From CAUTNH01 sp963540225 (GTDB lineage Bacteria; Bacillota_I; Bacilli_A; Acholeplasmatales; Acholeplasmataceae), in the NCBI GenBank assembly GCA_963540225.1, contig CAUTNH010000036.1, positions 1 through 7,536 on the forward strand: 7,536 bases of DNA, read 5' to 3'. The notes below the pieces were generated by a model, which worked only from the letters and a program-made list of their open reading frames with translations, did no database searches and was not told the origin of the DNA. A program made the translations under genes and the position numbers. Shown here piece by piece: positions 1 through 6,233 of the stretch. Numbering within the stretch: the first letter of the stretch is position 1; each line of letters begins with the position of its first letter.

Positions 1-722
1 TTTTAATTGTAAATGATGATGGAATTGAAAGTGAAGCTTTAAAAGTTTTAATCAAAGTTATTGATAGAGATTTTGGTTATTGCTATTTATCTATTCCAAG
101 CGGACAAAGGTCTGCTAAAAGTCATGCCATTACAACTAAAAATAAAATTACTTTTGAAGAAATAACTCCTATTTTTCAATGTGAGAAAACAATAGTAGTT
201 AATGGTTATCCAAGTGATTGCGTAAGGGTTGCTTTAAACTATTATAAAGATATTAAATTTGATATGATTATATCAGGACTAAATCAGGGTGAAAATTTAG
301 GTTATGATTTAATATATTCTGGAACAGTTGCTGCTGCAAGAGAAGGTGCATTATATGGAATACCTTCTCTTGCAATATCTGCTAATGAATTTTTTCAAGA
401 TGATCTTGAAAAAGATATTTCAAATGCTTTAAAATTTGTAATAAATAATAAATTATATGAAAGATCTAATCTTTTAAATATAAATGTTGCATCAAAGGCA
501 AAAGGAATTAAAATTGCATCACAAGGGCAAATGATACATAGACCAATTTTAACAATATTAGATGATAATACATTTGAGCTAAGATATAGTTTAAATGTTC
601 CAAGTGAACAAGATGATAAAGATCAAAAACTATATAATGAAGGATATACTACTATTACTCCTTTAACGATTGATCAAAGTGATTATAAAATGATTTCTTT
701 GCTTGAAAAAGAATTTAAATAA
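1..722 (+). CDS. surE: 5'/3'-nucleotidase SurE (5'-partial)
   Basis: SurE is a metal-dependent cytosolic phosphatase that removes phosphate from nucleoside 5'- and 3'-monophosphates, and in some species from short polyphosphate. The reading frame is open from the window edge (first whole codon at 3) and gives 239 residues. It begins LIVNDDG, the metal-binding NDDG motif that sits about eight residues from the start in this family, so only a handful of codons are missing. Further family landmarks are PSGQRSAKSHAIT (second metal site and flexible loop), GYPSDCV, SGLNQGENLG (conserved Asn ligand), YSGTVAAAREG, and near the C-terminus EGYTTITPL. An ATG at 264 is internal and is not the start. Its stop overlaps the ribosome site of the next gene. 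As first visible gene of a nucleoside-salvage operon it would feed nucleosides to DeoD. The family call is firm; the physiological substrate is inferred. Confidence 0.93.
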   Translation, partial: LIVNDDGIESEALKVLIKVIDRDFGYCYLSIPSGQRSAKSHAITTKNKITFEEITPIFQCEKTIVVNGYPSDCVRVALNYYKDIKFDMIISGLNQGENLGYDLIYSGTVAAAREGALYGIPSLAISANEFFQDDLEKDISNALKFVINNKLYERSNLLNINVASKAKGIKIASQGQMIHRPILTILDDNTFELRYSLNVPSEQDDKDQKLYNEGYTTITPLTIDQSDYKMISLLEKEFK

Positions 723-731
723 GGTGAGATT

Positions 732-1601
732 ATGAGTTGTTTTAATATACATTTTTTTAAAGAATCACCAAGTGGTGGACTATCAACTGATATTAATGCT
801 ACTGAGGTAATTGAATATTTAGAACAAAAAGGAATTTTTAGAATAACTTCTGCTGATGATAAGGCAATTATTTACTATGATCATCCAAGACTTCCTTACA
901 GTGCACGAATAGTTATGACAAAGGGTTCTATTTTAACAAACCTTTATAGATTAAATCCGAGATATCGTGATGCTAAAATTCATCTTGAAATTGATGTTAA
1001 TATTCCTAATTATGTTGCTAAAGAGTTCTTAGAAATTGCACTAATGCTATCTGATAGGTTCTCATTTAAAACATATAATGAGTTCTTAGAAGATGTCGGA
1101 AGATTTAATCTTGAGCTTTATTTAAGTGTATTTGATACTTTTAAAGAGGCATATCTTGATAAAAACCCGGCATTTTCGGAAAGATTTATTAAAATTGGCG
1201 AATCTAAAATGAATGCAATTTTAAAATATCTTGATGAAAAACCAAATCTTGAAAGATTTTTTAGGGATAATTATTGTGCTGTTCCAAAATATCATTTTTT
1301 AAAAACAGATGATCATAAAATTAAGCTTGCAATAAACTGGGTTGAAAATACTGCTACAATTTTTCCACCTTTTATAGATTATATATATTATAGATGTGGA
1401 GATTTAATTTATTTATATGATGCTAATAATCTTTTTGATGTTATAGATGGTTATTTAGAAAATGTGCCAGGTTTTATTAAAGAGGCAAAACTAGTATCTT
1501 TAAATAATATAAAAAAAGTTACAAAGCTTGTTAAAAAATCAAGACTTATTCCGCTTGTAAGAGGTTTTGGTAAGTCAGATTTAATTGATATTATAGATTA
1601 A
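732..1601 (+). CDS. Unrecognised conserved-looking cytosolic protein, 289 residues
   Basis: I do not recognise this family. The ATG at 732 follows AAGGTGA (721-727), which overlaps the surE stop, and the frame stays open for 289 residues with the same A+T-rich codon use as its neighbours, so it is a real gene. The protein has no signal peptide or obvious membrane segment and is rich in charged and aromatic residues. The N-terminal part (about 1-100) looks alpha/beta, with a short SPSGGLSTD segment near the start and strand-like stretches such as KAIIYYDHP and KIHLEIDVNIP. The middle (about 95-180) is mainly helical. The C-terminal part contains an aromatic stretch (FPPFIDYIYYRCGDLIYLYD) followed by a basic segment (NNIKKVTKLVKKSRLIPLVR). 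No catalytic motif stands out. Its tight placement between surE and deoC suggests a link to nucleotide or sugar-phosphate salvage, but that is only context. Confidence 0.85.
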   Translation: MSCFNIHFFKESPSGGLSTDINATEVIEYLEQKGIFRITSADDKAIIYYDHPRLPYSARIVMTKGSILTNLYRLNPRYRDAKIHLEIDVNIPNYVAKEFLEIALMLSDRFSFKTYNEFLEDVGRFNLELYLSVFDTFKEAYLDKNPAFSERFIKIGESKMNAILKYLDEKPNLERFFRDNYCAVPKYHFLKTDDHKIKLAINWVENTATIFPPFIDYIYYRCGDLIYLYDANNLFDVIDGYLENVPGFIKEAKLVSLNNIKKVTKLVKKSRLIPLVRGFGKSDLIDIID

Positions 1602-1612
1602 GGAGAGATAAA

Positions 1613-2269
1613 ATGGAAATTAACAAATTATTTGATCACACTATTTTAGGTATTGAAGTAAGAAAAGAACAAATTGAAAAACTTGTAAATGAAGCAAAAG
1701 AAAATAAATTTTTTTCAGTATGTATACCACCTACTTGGATAAAATATACAAAGGAACTTTTAAAAGGAAGCGATGTAAAAATTACTACTGTTATATCTTT
1801 TCCTCATGGAAATGATACAACAAAAACAAAAGTATTTGCTACAAAAGATGCCATAAAAAATGGTGCCGATGAAATTGATATGGTAGTTAACATGGGATTT
1901 TTAAAAGATGGCAGATATGATTTTGTAAGAAATGATATTGCGATGGTTAAAAAAGCCTGCAAAAAACATATTTTAAAAGTTATAATTGAAACATCTAGAT
2001 TAACACCTGAGGAAATTAAGCTTGCAAGTAAACTTTGTCTTGAGGCAAAAGCAGATTTTGTTAAAACATCAACAGGTTTTGACACAAGAGGGGCAAGTTT
2101 TGAAGATGTTAAACTAATTAAAGAAGTTGTAAAAGATAATGCTCTAATTAAGGCAAGCGGTGGAATTAAAAATCTTGCAGAAGTTAGAGAATATGTAAAA
2201 CTTGGCGCAAATAGAATTGGTGCATCTAAGGGTGTTCTTATTATGCAAGAGTTAAAAGAGGAAAAATAA
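1613..2269 (+). CDS. deoC: Deoxyribose-phosphate aldolase DeoC
   Basis: DeoC is a class I (Schiff-base) aldolase that cleaves 2-deoxyribose-5-phosphate to acetaldehyde and glyceraldehyde-3-phosphate, the last step of deoxynucleoside breakdown. The 218 residues span the usual TIM barrel at normal length. The N-terminal KLFDHTIL is typical. The catalytic triad of the family is present: Asp89 in EIDMVVN, the Schiff-base Lys151 in DFVKTSTGF, and Lys180 in IKASGGIK. ISFPHG (61-66) and VIIETSRLT (123-131) are also canonical, as is GANRIGAS near the C-terminus, which forms the phosphate-binding end. The start is fixed by AAGGAGA at 1600-1606, which overlaps the preceding stop. Its stop TAA shares one base with the deoD ATG (TAATG), so translation of the two is probably coupled. 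Confidence 0.97.
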   Translation: MEINKLFDHTILGIEVRKEQIEKLVNEAKENKFFSVCIPPTWIKYTKELLKGSDVKITTVISFPHGNDTTKTKVFATKDAIKNGADEIDMVVNMGFLKDGRYDFVRNDIAMVKKACKKHILKVIIETSRLTPEEIKLASKLCLEAKADFVKTSTGFDTRGASFEDVKLIKEVVKDNALIKASGGIKNLAEVREYVKLGANRIGASKGVLIMQELKEEK

Positions 2270-2973
2270 TGTCAACACCACATATTCAATGTAGTAAAGA
2301 TGAAATAGCACCACTTGTTTTAATGCCAGGAGACCCGCTAAGAGCTAAAAAAATAGCTGAGGAGTTTTTATCAGATTATAAACTAGTTAATCAAATAAGA
2401 AATATGTATGCATATACTGGGATTTATAAAGATAAAAAAATAACAATAATGGGATCTGGAATGGGAATGCCTAGCATTGGTATTTATTCTTATGAGCTAT
2501 TTAATTTTTATGATGTAAAAAAAATAATTAGAATAGGTTCGGCTGGTGCTTATGATGAGAGTTTAAATCTTTTTGATCTTGTGCTTGCTAAATCGGCTTA
2601 TTCTGAGTCAAGTTATGGGAAAATATTTGGATGTAAGGAAAAGGCACTTCCAAGTATTGATTTAAATAATAAAATAATTGAAAGTGCAAAAGAAAATAAT
2701 TTTACAATTAAAGTTGCACCTATTCATTCAAGTGATGTTTTCTATCATATAGATCCAAATTATTATAAGAAAGTATTTAAAAAGCATAAAACTGTATGTG
2801 TTGAAATGGAATCAAATGCTCTTTTTTTAAATGCTAAATATTTAAATAAAGAAGCAGCATGTATTCTTACAATAAGTGATTCACTTGTAAAAAAAGAGGC
2901 AATAACAGCAATTGATAGGCAAGAGAGATTTCTTCAAATGGCAAAACTTGCCCTTGATGCAATTATAAAATAA
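2269..2973 (+). CDS. deoD: DeoD-type purine nucleoside phosphorylase
   Basis: This enzyme splits purine ribo- and deoxyribonucleosides with phosphate into free base and (deoxy)ribose-1-phosphate. At 234 residues it matches the hexameric bacterial (E. coli DeoD-like) class, not the trimeric PunA class. Visible motifs are STPHI at the N-terminus (substrate His), VLMPGDPLRAK (17-27, phosphate-binding Gly and Arg), GSGMGMPSIGIYSYEL (62-77), IRIGSAGA (87-94, phosphate Arg and Ser), VEMESNALF (178-186, ribose-binding Met-Glu) and LTISDSLV (200-207). Asp204 and Arg217 (in DRQERF) correspond to the catalytic acid and its partner. In E. coli the SD is followed by HI; here it is SL, so base preference may differ slightly. 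The gene is one base into deoC, with AAGAGG at 2256-2261. The deoxyribose-1-phosphate it makes must be isomerised before DeoC can use it; see the mutase at 4524. Confidence 0.96.
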   Translation: MSTPHIQCSKDEIAPLVLMPGDPLRAKKIAEEFLSDYKLVNQIRNMYAYTGIYKDKKITIMGSGMGMPSIGIYSYELFNFYDVKKIIRIGSAGAYDESLNLFDLVLAKSAYSESSYGKIFGCKEKALPSIDLNNKIIESAKENNFTIKVAPIHSSDVFYHIDPNYYKKVFKKHKTVCVEMESNALFLNAKYLNKEAACILTISDSLVKKEAITAIDRQERFLQMAKLALDAIIK

Positions 2974-3015
2974 TAGTATTAACCTTAAAAGACCATAAGG
3001 CTTAAAAAGGAAAAT

Positions 3016-3792
3016 ATGAAAAAAAATATAAATTTAGTTTTAACAGCAATATTTGCTGCGATAATTTTAATGCTAACACTTATTCCTAATCTTGGTTTTA
3101 TTCGTATTGGGATTGTAGCGATTACAATTTTACATATACCTGTTTTAATAGCGGTTTTTATTCTACCATTTTTTTATAGTCTATTTATAGGGTTTACCTT
3201 TGGGCTTGCAAGTTTAATTGCAGCATTTATTTTTGGAACAACACCTCTCGATATTGCTTTTCAAAATCCTGTGGTATCGGTTCTACCTAGAATTTTGTTT
3301 GTAGAGATTGCATATTTTATAAAAAAACTATCGATTATAATTAGAAAAAAAATACCTAATTTAAAAAATTTTTTAAATCTTTTATCAGTTTATATTATTT
3401 ATTTAACTATTGCAATCTTTTTACCAAAGGCATTAAACAATATAAATTCTAAAATAGATTATGGAACTACATTCTTGACTTTTTCACTAGTTTTAGGAAT
3501 ACTTTATTTTATTTATTCTTATTTAATTATTTTTAAAAGAAGGTTTAATAAAACAAGTCTATTATTTCCATATCTAGCGTTTTCAACTATAATTCATACA
3601 TTTATTGTTTTACTATATTTAAAAGTAGTTATAGGATTAGATAATAACTTACTACCAAGCTTTTTAAAATTATTTGAAATTGTAATATCGTCAAATGGTA
3701 TATTTGAGGTGTTGCTTTCTGTTTTTGTAGGCTATCCTATACTTATAAGTTTAAATAAATTTAGAGGTGATTTGTTTGATTTTAATATTTGA
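3016..3792 (+). CDS. ECF transporter S component, probably pantothenate (PanT-like)
   Basis: This is a hydrophobic 258-residue membrane protein with about six or more transmembrane helices (roughly 5-26, 32-54, 55-74, 86-103, 122-140, 153-173, 182-208, 219-246; boundaries by eye). It looks like the substrate-binding S subunit of an energy-coupling factor vitamin importer of the PF12822 type. TM1 carries an Ala-x3-Ala pair (11/15) of the kind used to dock on EcfT. Typical segments are ITILHIPVLIA (36-46), the following FGLASLIAAF (62-71), and VLPRILF (89-95). No ATPase or EcfT gene is in the window, so it would rely on a shared EcfA/A'/T module elsewhere. The start follows AAAAGGA at 3005-3011. 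The 3' end overlaps coaX by 17 bases, which is the main reason to propose pantothenate as substrate. S components for different vitamins look alike, so specificity is inference. The stop codon is TGA. Confidence 0.82.
   Translation: MKKNINLVLTAIFAAIILMLTLIPNLGFIRIGIVAITILHIPVLIAVFILPFFYSLFIGFTFGLASLIAAFIFGTTPLDIAFQNPVVSVLPRILFVEIAYFIKKLSIIIRKKIPNLKNFLNLLSVYIIYLTIAIFLPKALNNINSKIDYGTTFLTFSLVLGILYFIYSYLIIFKRRFNKTSLLFPYLAFSTIIHTFIVLLYLKVVIGLDNNLLPSFLKLFEIVISSNGIFEVLLSVFVGYPILISLNKFRGDLFDFNI
3763..3770 (+). promoter_or_regulatory. Shine-Dalgarno site that fixes the coaX start at TTG 3776
   Basis: AGAGGTGA contains seven consecutive bases (GAGGTGA) that match the consensus complement of the 16S rRNA 3' end. 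It lies five bases before TTG 3776. An alternative in-frame GTG at 3767 falls inside this site and so cannot be the start it serves. The site lies within the coding region of the upstream transporter gene. Confidence 0.85.
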
Positions 3793-4522
3793 TGTTGGAA
3801 ATACTAATATTAAAATTGTGGCATATGAAAATTTTGATATAGTTAAAAAAATAACTATTAAAACAGACTATGATAAAACACCAGATGATTATTTTGGCAT
3901 TATAATGAATTTTTTTGATTATAAAAAAATTAAAAAAATTGTTATCTCATCAGTTGTACCTAAAATATTAACAATGCTTAAAATATTTTCAGAAAAGCAT
4001 TTTATGATAACTCCACTTATAATCGCACCAGGAATAAAAACAGGAGTTATTATTAAATCTAATCCAAACGAGATAGGATCTGATATTATTTCAGATTGTG
4101 CATATGCTGTAAAAAGAGTAGATGAGGCTATTATAGTAGATCTTGGTAGTGCCAATAAATATATTTATGTAAAAAATAAAACTTTAATTGGAGCAATGAT
4201 TTCAACAGGAATTGAGATATCAATTTCTGCCCTATCAAAAAATACCGCACTTCTTCCTACATTTACCTTATCACCTTGTGATGATGTTTTAGGAAGTAAT
4301 ACAATTGAGGCGTTAAAAAAAGGAGCATTTTTTTCTCTTGCATCAGAAATTGAAGGAAACATTTTAAGAATAAAGGAAAAAATAAAATCTAACCCTACTG
4401 TCTATCTTACAGGAGGAGCTGCTAAAATTGTTAAAGATGTTTTAAAAATAGATTTTATCTATGTTGAAAATTTGACTATTTTAGGAATAATTGACATATA
4501 TTTAAAAAATGAAGGAGTATGA
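3776..4522 (+). CDS. coaX: Type III pantothenate kinase (CoaX), divergent motifs
   Basis: CoaX phosphorylates pantothenate with ATP in the first step of CoA synthesis; it belongs to the ASKHA fold and needs a monovalent cation. I start it at TTG 3776 (248 residues) because that puts the ATP-binding DVGNTN at residues 6-11, as in the family, and a strong ribosome site sits five bases upstream. Other landmarks are Lys13, SSVVP (58-62), PGIKTGVIIKSNPNEIGSD (85-103) with catalytic-position Asp103, NTALLP (156-161), NTIEALKKGAFF and LTGGAAKI. Two motifs are unusual: the Arg that normally follows the Asp (GADR) is Ile104, and the usual DFGTATT is DLGSANK (122-128). The usual aPG after the GG(V/A) segment reads STG (143-145). 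Overall length and motif order are normal, so a working kinase is likely, but a CoaX-like regulator or altered enzyme is possible. The partner upstream is a vitamin transporter S component. The stop codon is TGA. Confidence 0.87.
   Translation: MILIFDVGNTNIKIVAYENFDIVKKITIKTDYDKTPDDYFGIIMNFFDYKKIKKIVISSVVPKILTMLKIFSEKHFMITPLIIAPGIKTGVIIKSNPNEIGSDIISDCAYAVKRVDEAIIVDLGSANKYIYVKNKTLIGAMISTGIEISISALSKNTALLPTFTLSPCDDVLGSNTIEALKKGAFFSLASEIEGNILRIKEKIKSNPTVYLTGGAAKIVKDVLKIDFIYVENLTILGIIDIYLKNEGV
4512..4517 (+). promoter_or_regulatory. Shine-Dalgarno site that fixes the mutase start at ATG 4524
   Basis: AAGGAG lies six bases before ATG 4524. The earlier in-frame ATG at 4509 runs directly into this site and has no ribosome site of its own at suitable distance, so 4524 is the better start. 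The site is inside the last codons of coaX, whose TGA ends one base before the new ATG, which favours coupled translation. Confidence 0.85.
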
Positions 4523-4523
4523 A

Positions 4524-6233
4524 ATGGATTATTTAAAAAATTACGAAAAATGGAAAGAGTTTAAAGATTTAGATAAAGATTTAAAAAATGAGCTTGATGG
4601 TTTATCTGATGATGAAATAAAAGAGGCATTTGATGGAGAGCTATCATTTGGAACTGGTGGCTTACGTGGAATTATGGGAGTTGGGACTAATAGATTAAAT
4701 ATTTATACTGCTAAGAAAATAGGTCTTGGTTATGCCAACTACTTACTTAAAAAAAATAACAATTTAAACAAAGAAGGAGTTGTTATCTGCTTTGATAACA
4801 GACATAATTCAAATAAATTTGCAAAAGAGATTGCTAATATTATTTCAAGCCTTGGTATAAAAGTATATCTTTTTAAACAACTTCGCCCAACCCCTTATTT
4901 ATCTTTTTCTATAAGATATTTAAAGGCTTTTGGTGGTTTAATGATTACAGCAAGCCATAATCCTAAAAAATATAATGGAATAAAAGCATATAATAATTTA
5001 GGTGGTCAACTTAATATTGAAGAATCAAAAGAGGCAATTTCTGAAATTGATAAAATATCGGATCCATTTAGTATAAATTATCCAGGAGATAAATCACTTA
5101 TTGTGCCGGTTCTTGAAAAAATCGATAAGGCATATTTTAAAGAACTTAAAAAAATAAAACTTTTAAAAATTAAAAAAAGTGCAAAAATACTGTACTCTCC
5201 ACTTCATGCAACAGGCGGAACAGTTATTCCTAATTTTTTAAAAAAGCTTGGATATGATATAGAAGTTTATAAACCTCATGAAAAGTTAGATCCAGATTTT
5301 ACTAATGCTAAATATACTAATCCAGAGCTTCCTGAGGCTTGGGATGATATTATAGATTATGCAAAAAAACTAGATACTAAACCCGATATAATTGCAATGA
5401 GTGATCCAGACTGTGATCGTTCTGGTTTTGCATTTTTACTTAATGATGGATCATATAAGATAATAAATGGTAATGAGCAAGGTGTAATTTGCTTAAATTA
5501 TATTCTTACAACACAAGCAAAACTTGGTATTATTAAAGCATTTGGGAATGTTTACTCGACTGTTGTAACAACTGATTTATTAAAAGATATTACCATAAGC
5601 TTTAATCAAAACTACTACTATACTTTAACAGGTTTCAAGTTTATCGGAGAAAAAATAGATCTTACAGGTGGATCTGATGAATTTAGTTTTGCATGCGAAG
5701 AGTCAATCGGTGCAATTGTTGCACCTTATGTAAGAGATAAAGATGCCATTTCTCTTGTTCTTGTTTATGCTAATTTTGCAAGCTATTTAAAAAATAATCA
5801 AATTTCTGTTTTAGATTATCTTGATGAGATACATAAAAAATACGGATATTATCTTGAAAATACAATAAATGTTGTTAAAGAAGGAAAAGAAGGCGCTGAA
5901 AAAATTAAAAATGTAATTAGTTTTGTTCGCAAAAATGGTCTAAAATTAAAAGGTCATAAACTTGTTCAAACGCTTGATTTTTTAACAGGAGATATAAAAA
6001 CAGAAAAAGGAGAAGTTGTTGACAAACTAGATTTTCCAAGTTCTAACTTTTTAAAATTTATTTTTGAATGGGGTTGGGTTGTTCTTAGACCAAGCGGAAC
6101 TGAACCTAAATTAAAAGTTTATTTTTCAGTTAATACAAAAGATAAACTAGAATCTGAAAAACTACTTAGTGAAATTAGCAAAAAAACAATGGATTTAATA
6201 AATCCTATTTTGGAGAAAAATAATGGAAAATAA
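4524..6233 (+). CDS. PGM2-type phosphosugar mutase, likely phosphopentomutase/phosphoglucomutase
   Basis: This is a 569-residue alpha-D-phosphohexomutase-superfamily enzyme, full length for the PGM2/PgcA branch, which moves phosphate between C1 and the terminal carbon of a sugar. The four domain signatures are in order. FGTGGLRGIMGVGTNRLN (42-59) is characteristic of this branch. TASHNP (142-147) holds the catalytic phosphoserine Ser144. DPDCDR (294-299) is the metal loop, with Cys in place of the common Ala. EESIG (392-396) is the sugar-binding loop and RPSGTEP (522-528) the phosphate-binding loop. All catalytic positions look intact. Mycoplasma genomes have the same kind of enzyme next to deoD and deoC with no DeoB, and human PGM2 is a phosphopentomutase. 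Here the gene shares an operon with both deoC and deoD, and converting deoxyribose-1-phosphate to the 5-phosphate would connect them. Substrate choice cannot be read from the sequence; glucose or mannose phosphates remain possible. Its 3' end overlaps the peptidase gene by 11 bases. Confidence 0.93.
   Translation: MDYLKNYEKWKEFKDLDKDLKNELDGLSDDEIKEAFDGELSFGTGGLRGIMGVGTNRLNIYTAKKIGLGYANYLLKKNNNLNKEGVVICFDNRHNSNKFAKEIANIISSLGIKVYLFKQLRPTPYLSFSIRYLKAFGGLMITASHNPKKYNGIKAYNNLGGQLNIEESKEAISEIDKISDPFSINYPGDKSLIVPVLEKIDKAYFKELKKIKLLKIKKSAKILYSPLHATGGTVIPNFLKKLGYDIEVYKPHEKLDPDFTNAKYTNPELPEAWDDIIDYAKKLDTKPDIIAMSDPDCDRSGFAFLLNDGSYKIINGNEQGVICLNYILTTQAKLGIIKAFGNVYSTVVTTDLLKDITISFNQNYYYTLTGFKFIGEKIDLTGGSDEFSFACEESIGAIVAPYVRDKDAISLVLVYANFASYLKNNQISVLDYLDEIHKKYGYYLENTINVVKEGKEGAEKIKNVISFVRKNGLKLKGHKLVQTLDFLTGDIKTEKGEVVDKLDFPSSNFLKFIFEWGWVVLRPSGTEPKLKVYFSVNTKDKLESEKLLSEISKKTMDLINPILEKNNGK

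Noticed and set aside
264..722. A short 152-residue gene starting at ATG 264
   Set aside because: The frame is open to the window edge and the upstream part encodes the SurE NDDG and PSGQ motifs, so this ATG is internal to surE.
2983..3000. Small inverted repeat CCTTA ... TAAGG in the 42-base gap between deoD and the transporter gene
   Set aside because: The stem is only 5 bp, A+T-rich, with an 8-base loop and no T run after it. It is not a credible terminator, and nothing resembling a riboswitch fits in 42 bases.
1804..4362. Minus-strand open frames at 1804-2085, 3919-4155 and 4165-4362
   Set aside because: They lie opposite well-supported deoC and coaX coding sequence, show no family motifs, and have no reason to be separate genes.
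4509..4523. ATG 4509 as the mutase start (five extra residues)
   Set aside because: The AAGGAG ribosome site lies within those codons and is correctly spaced for ATG 4524.
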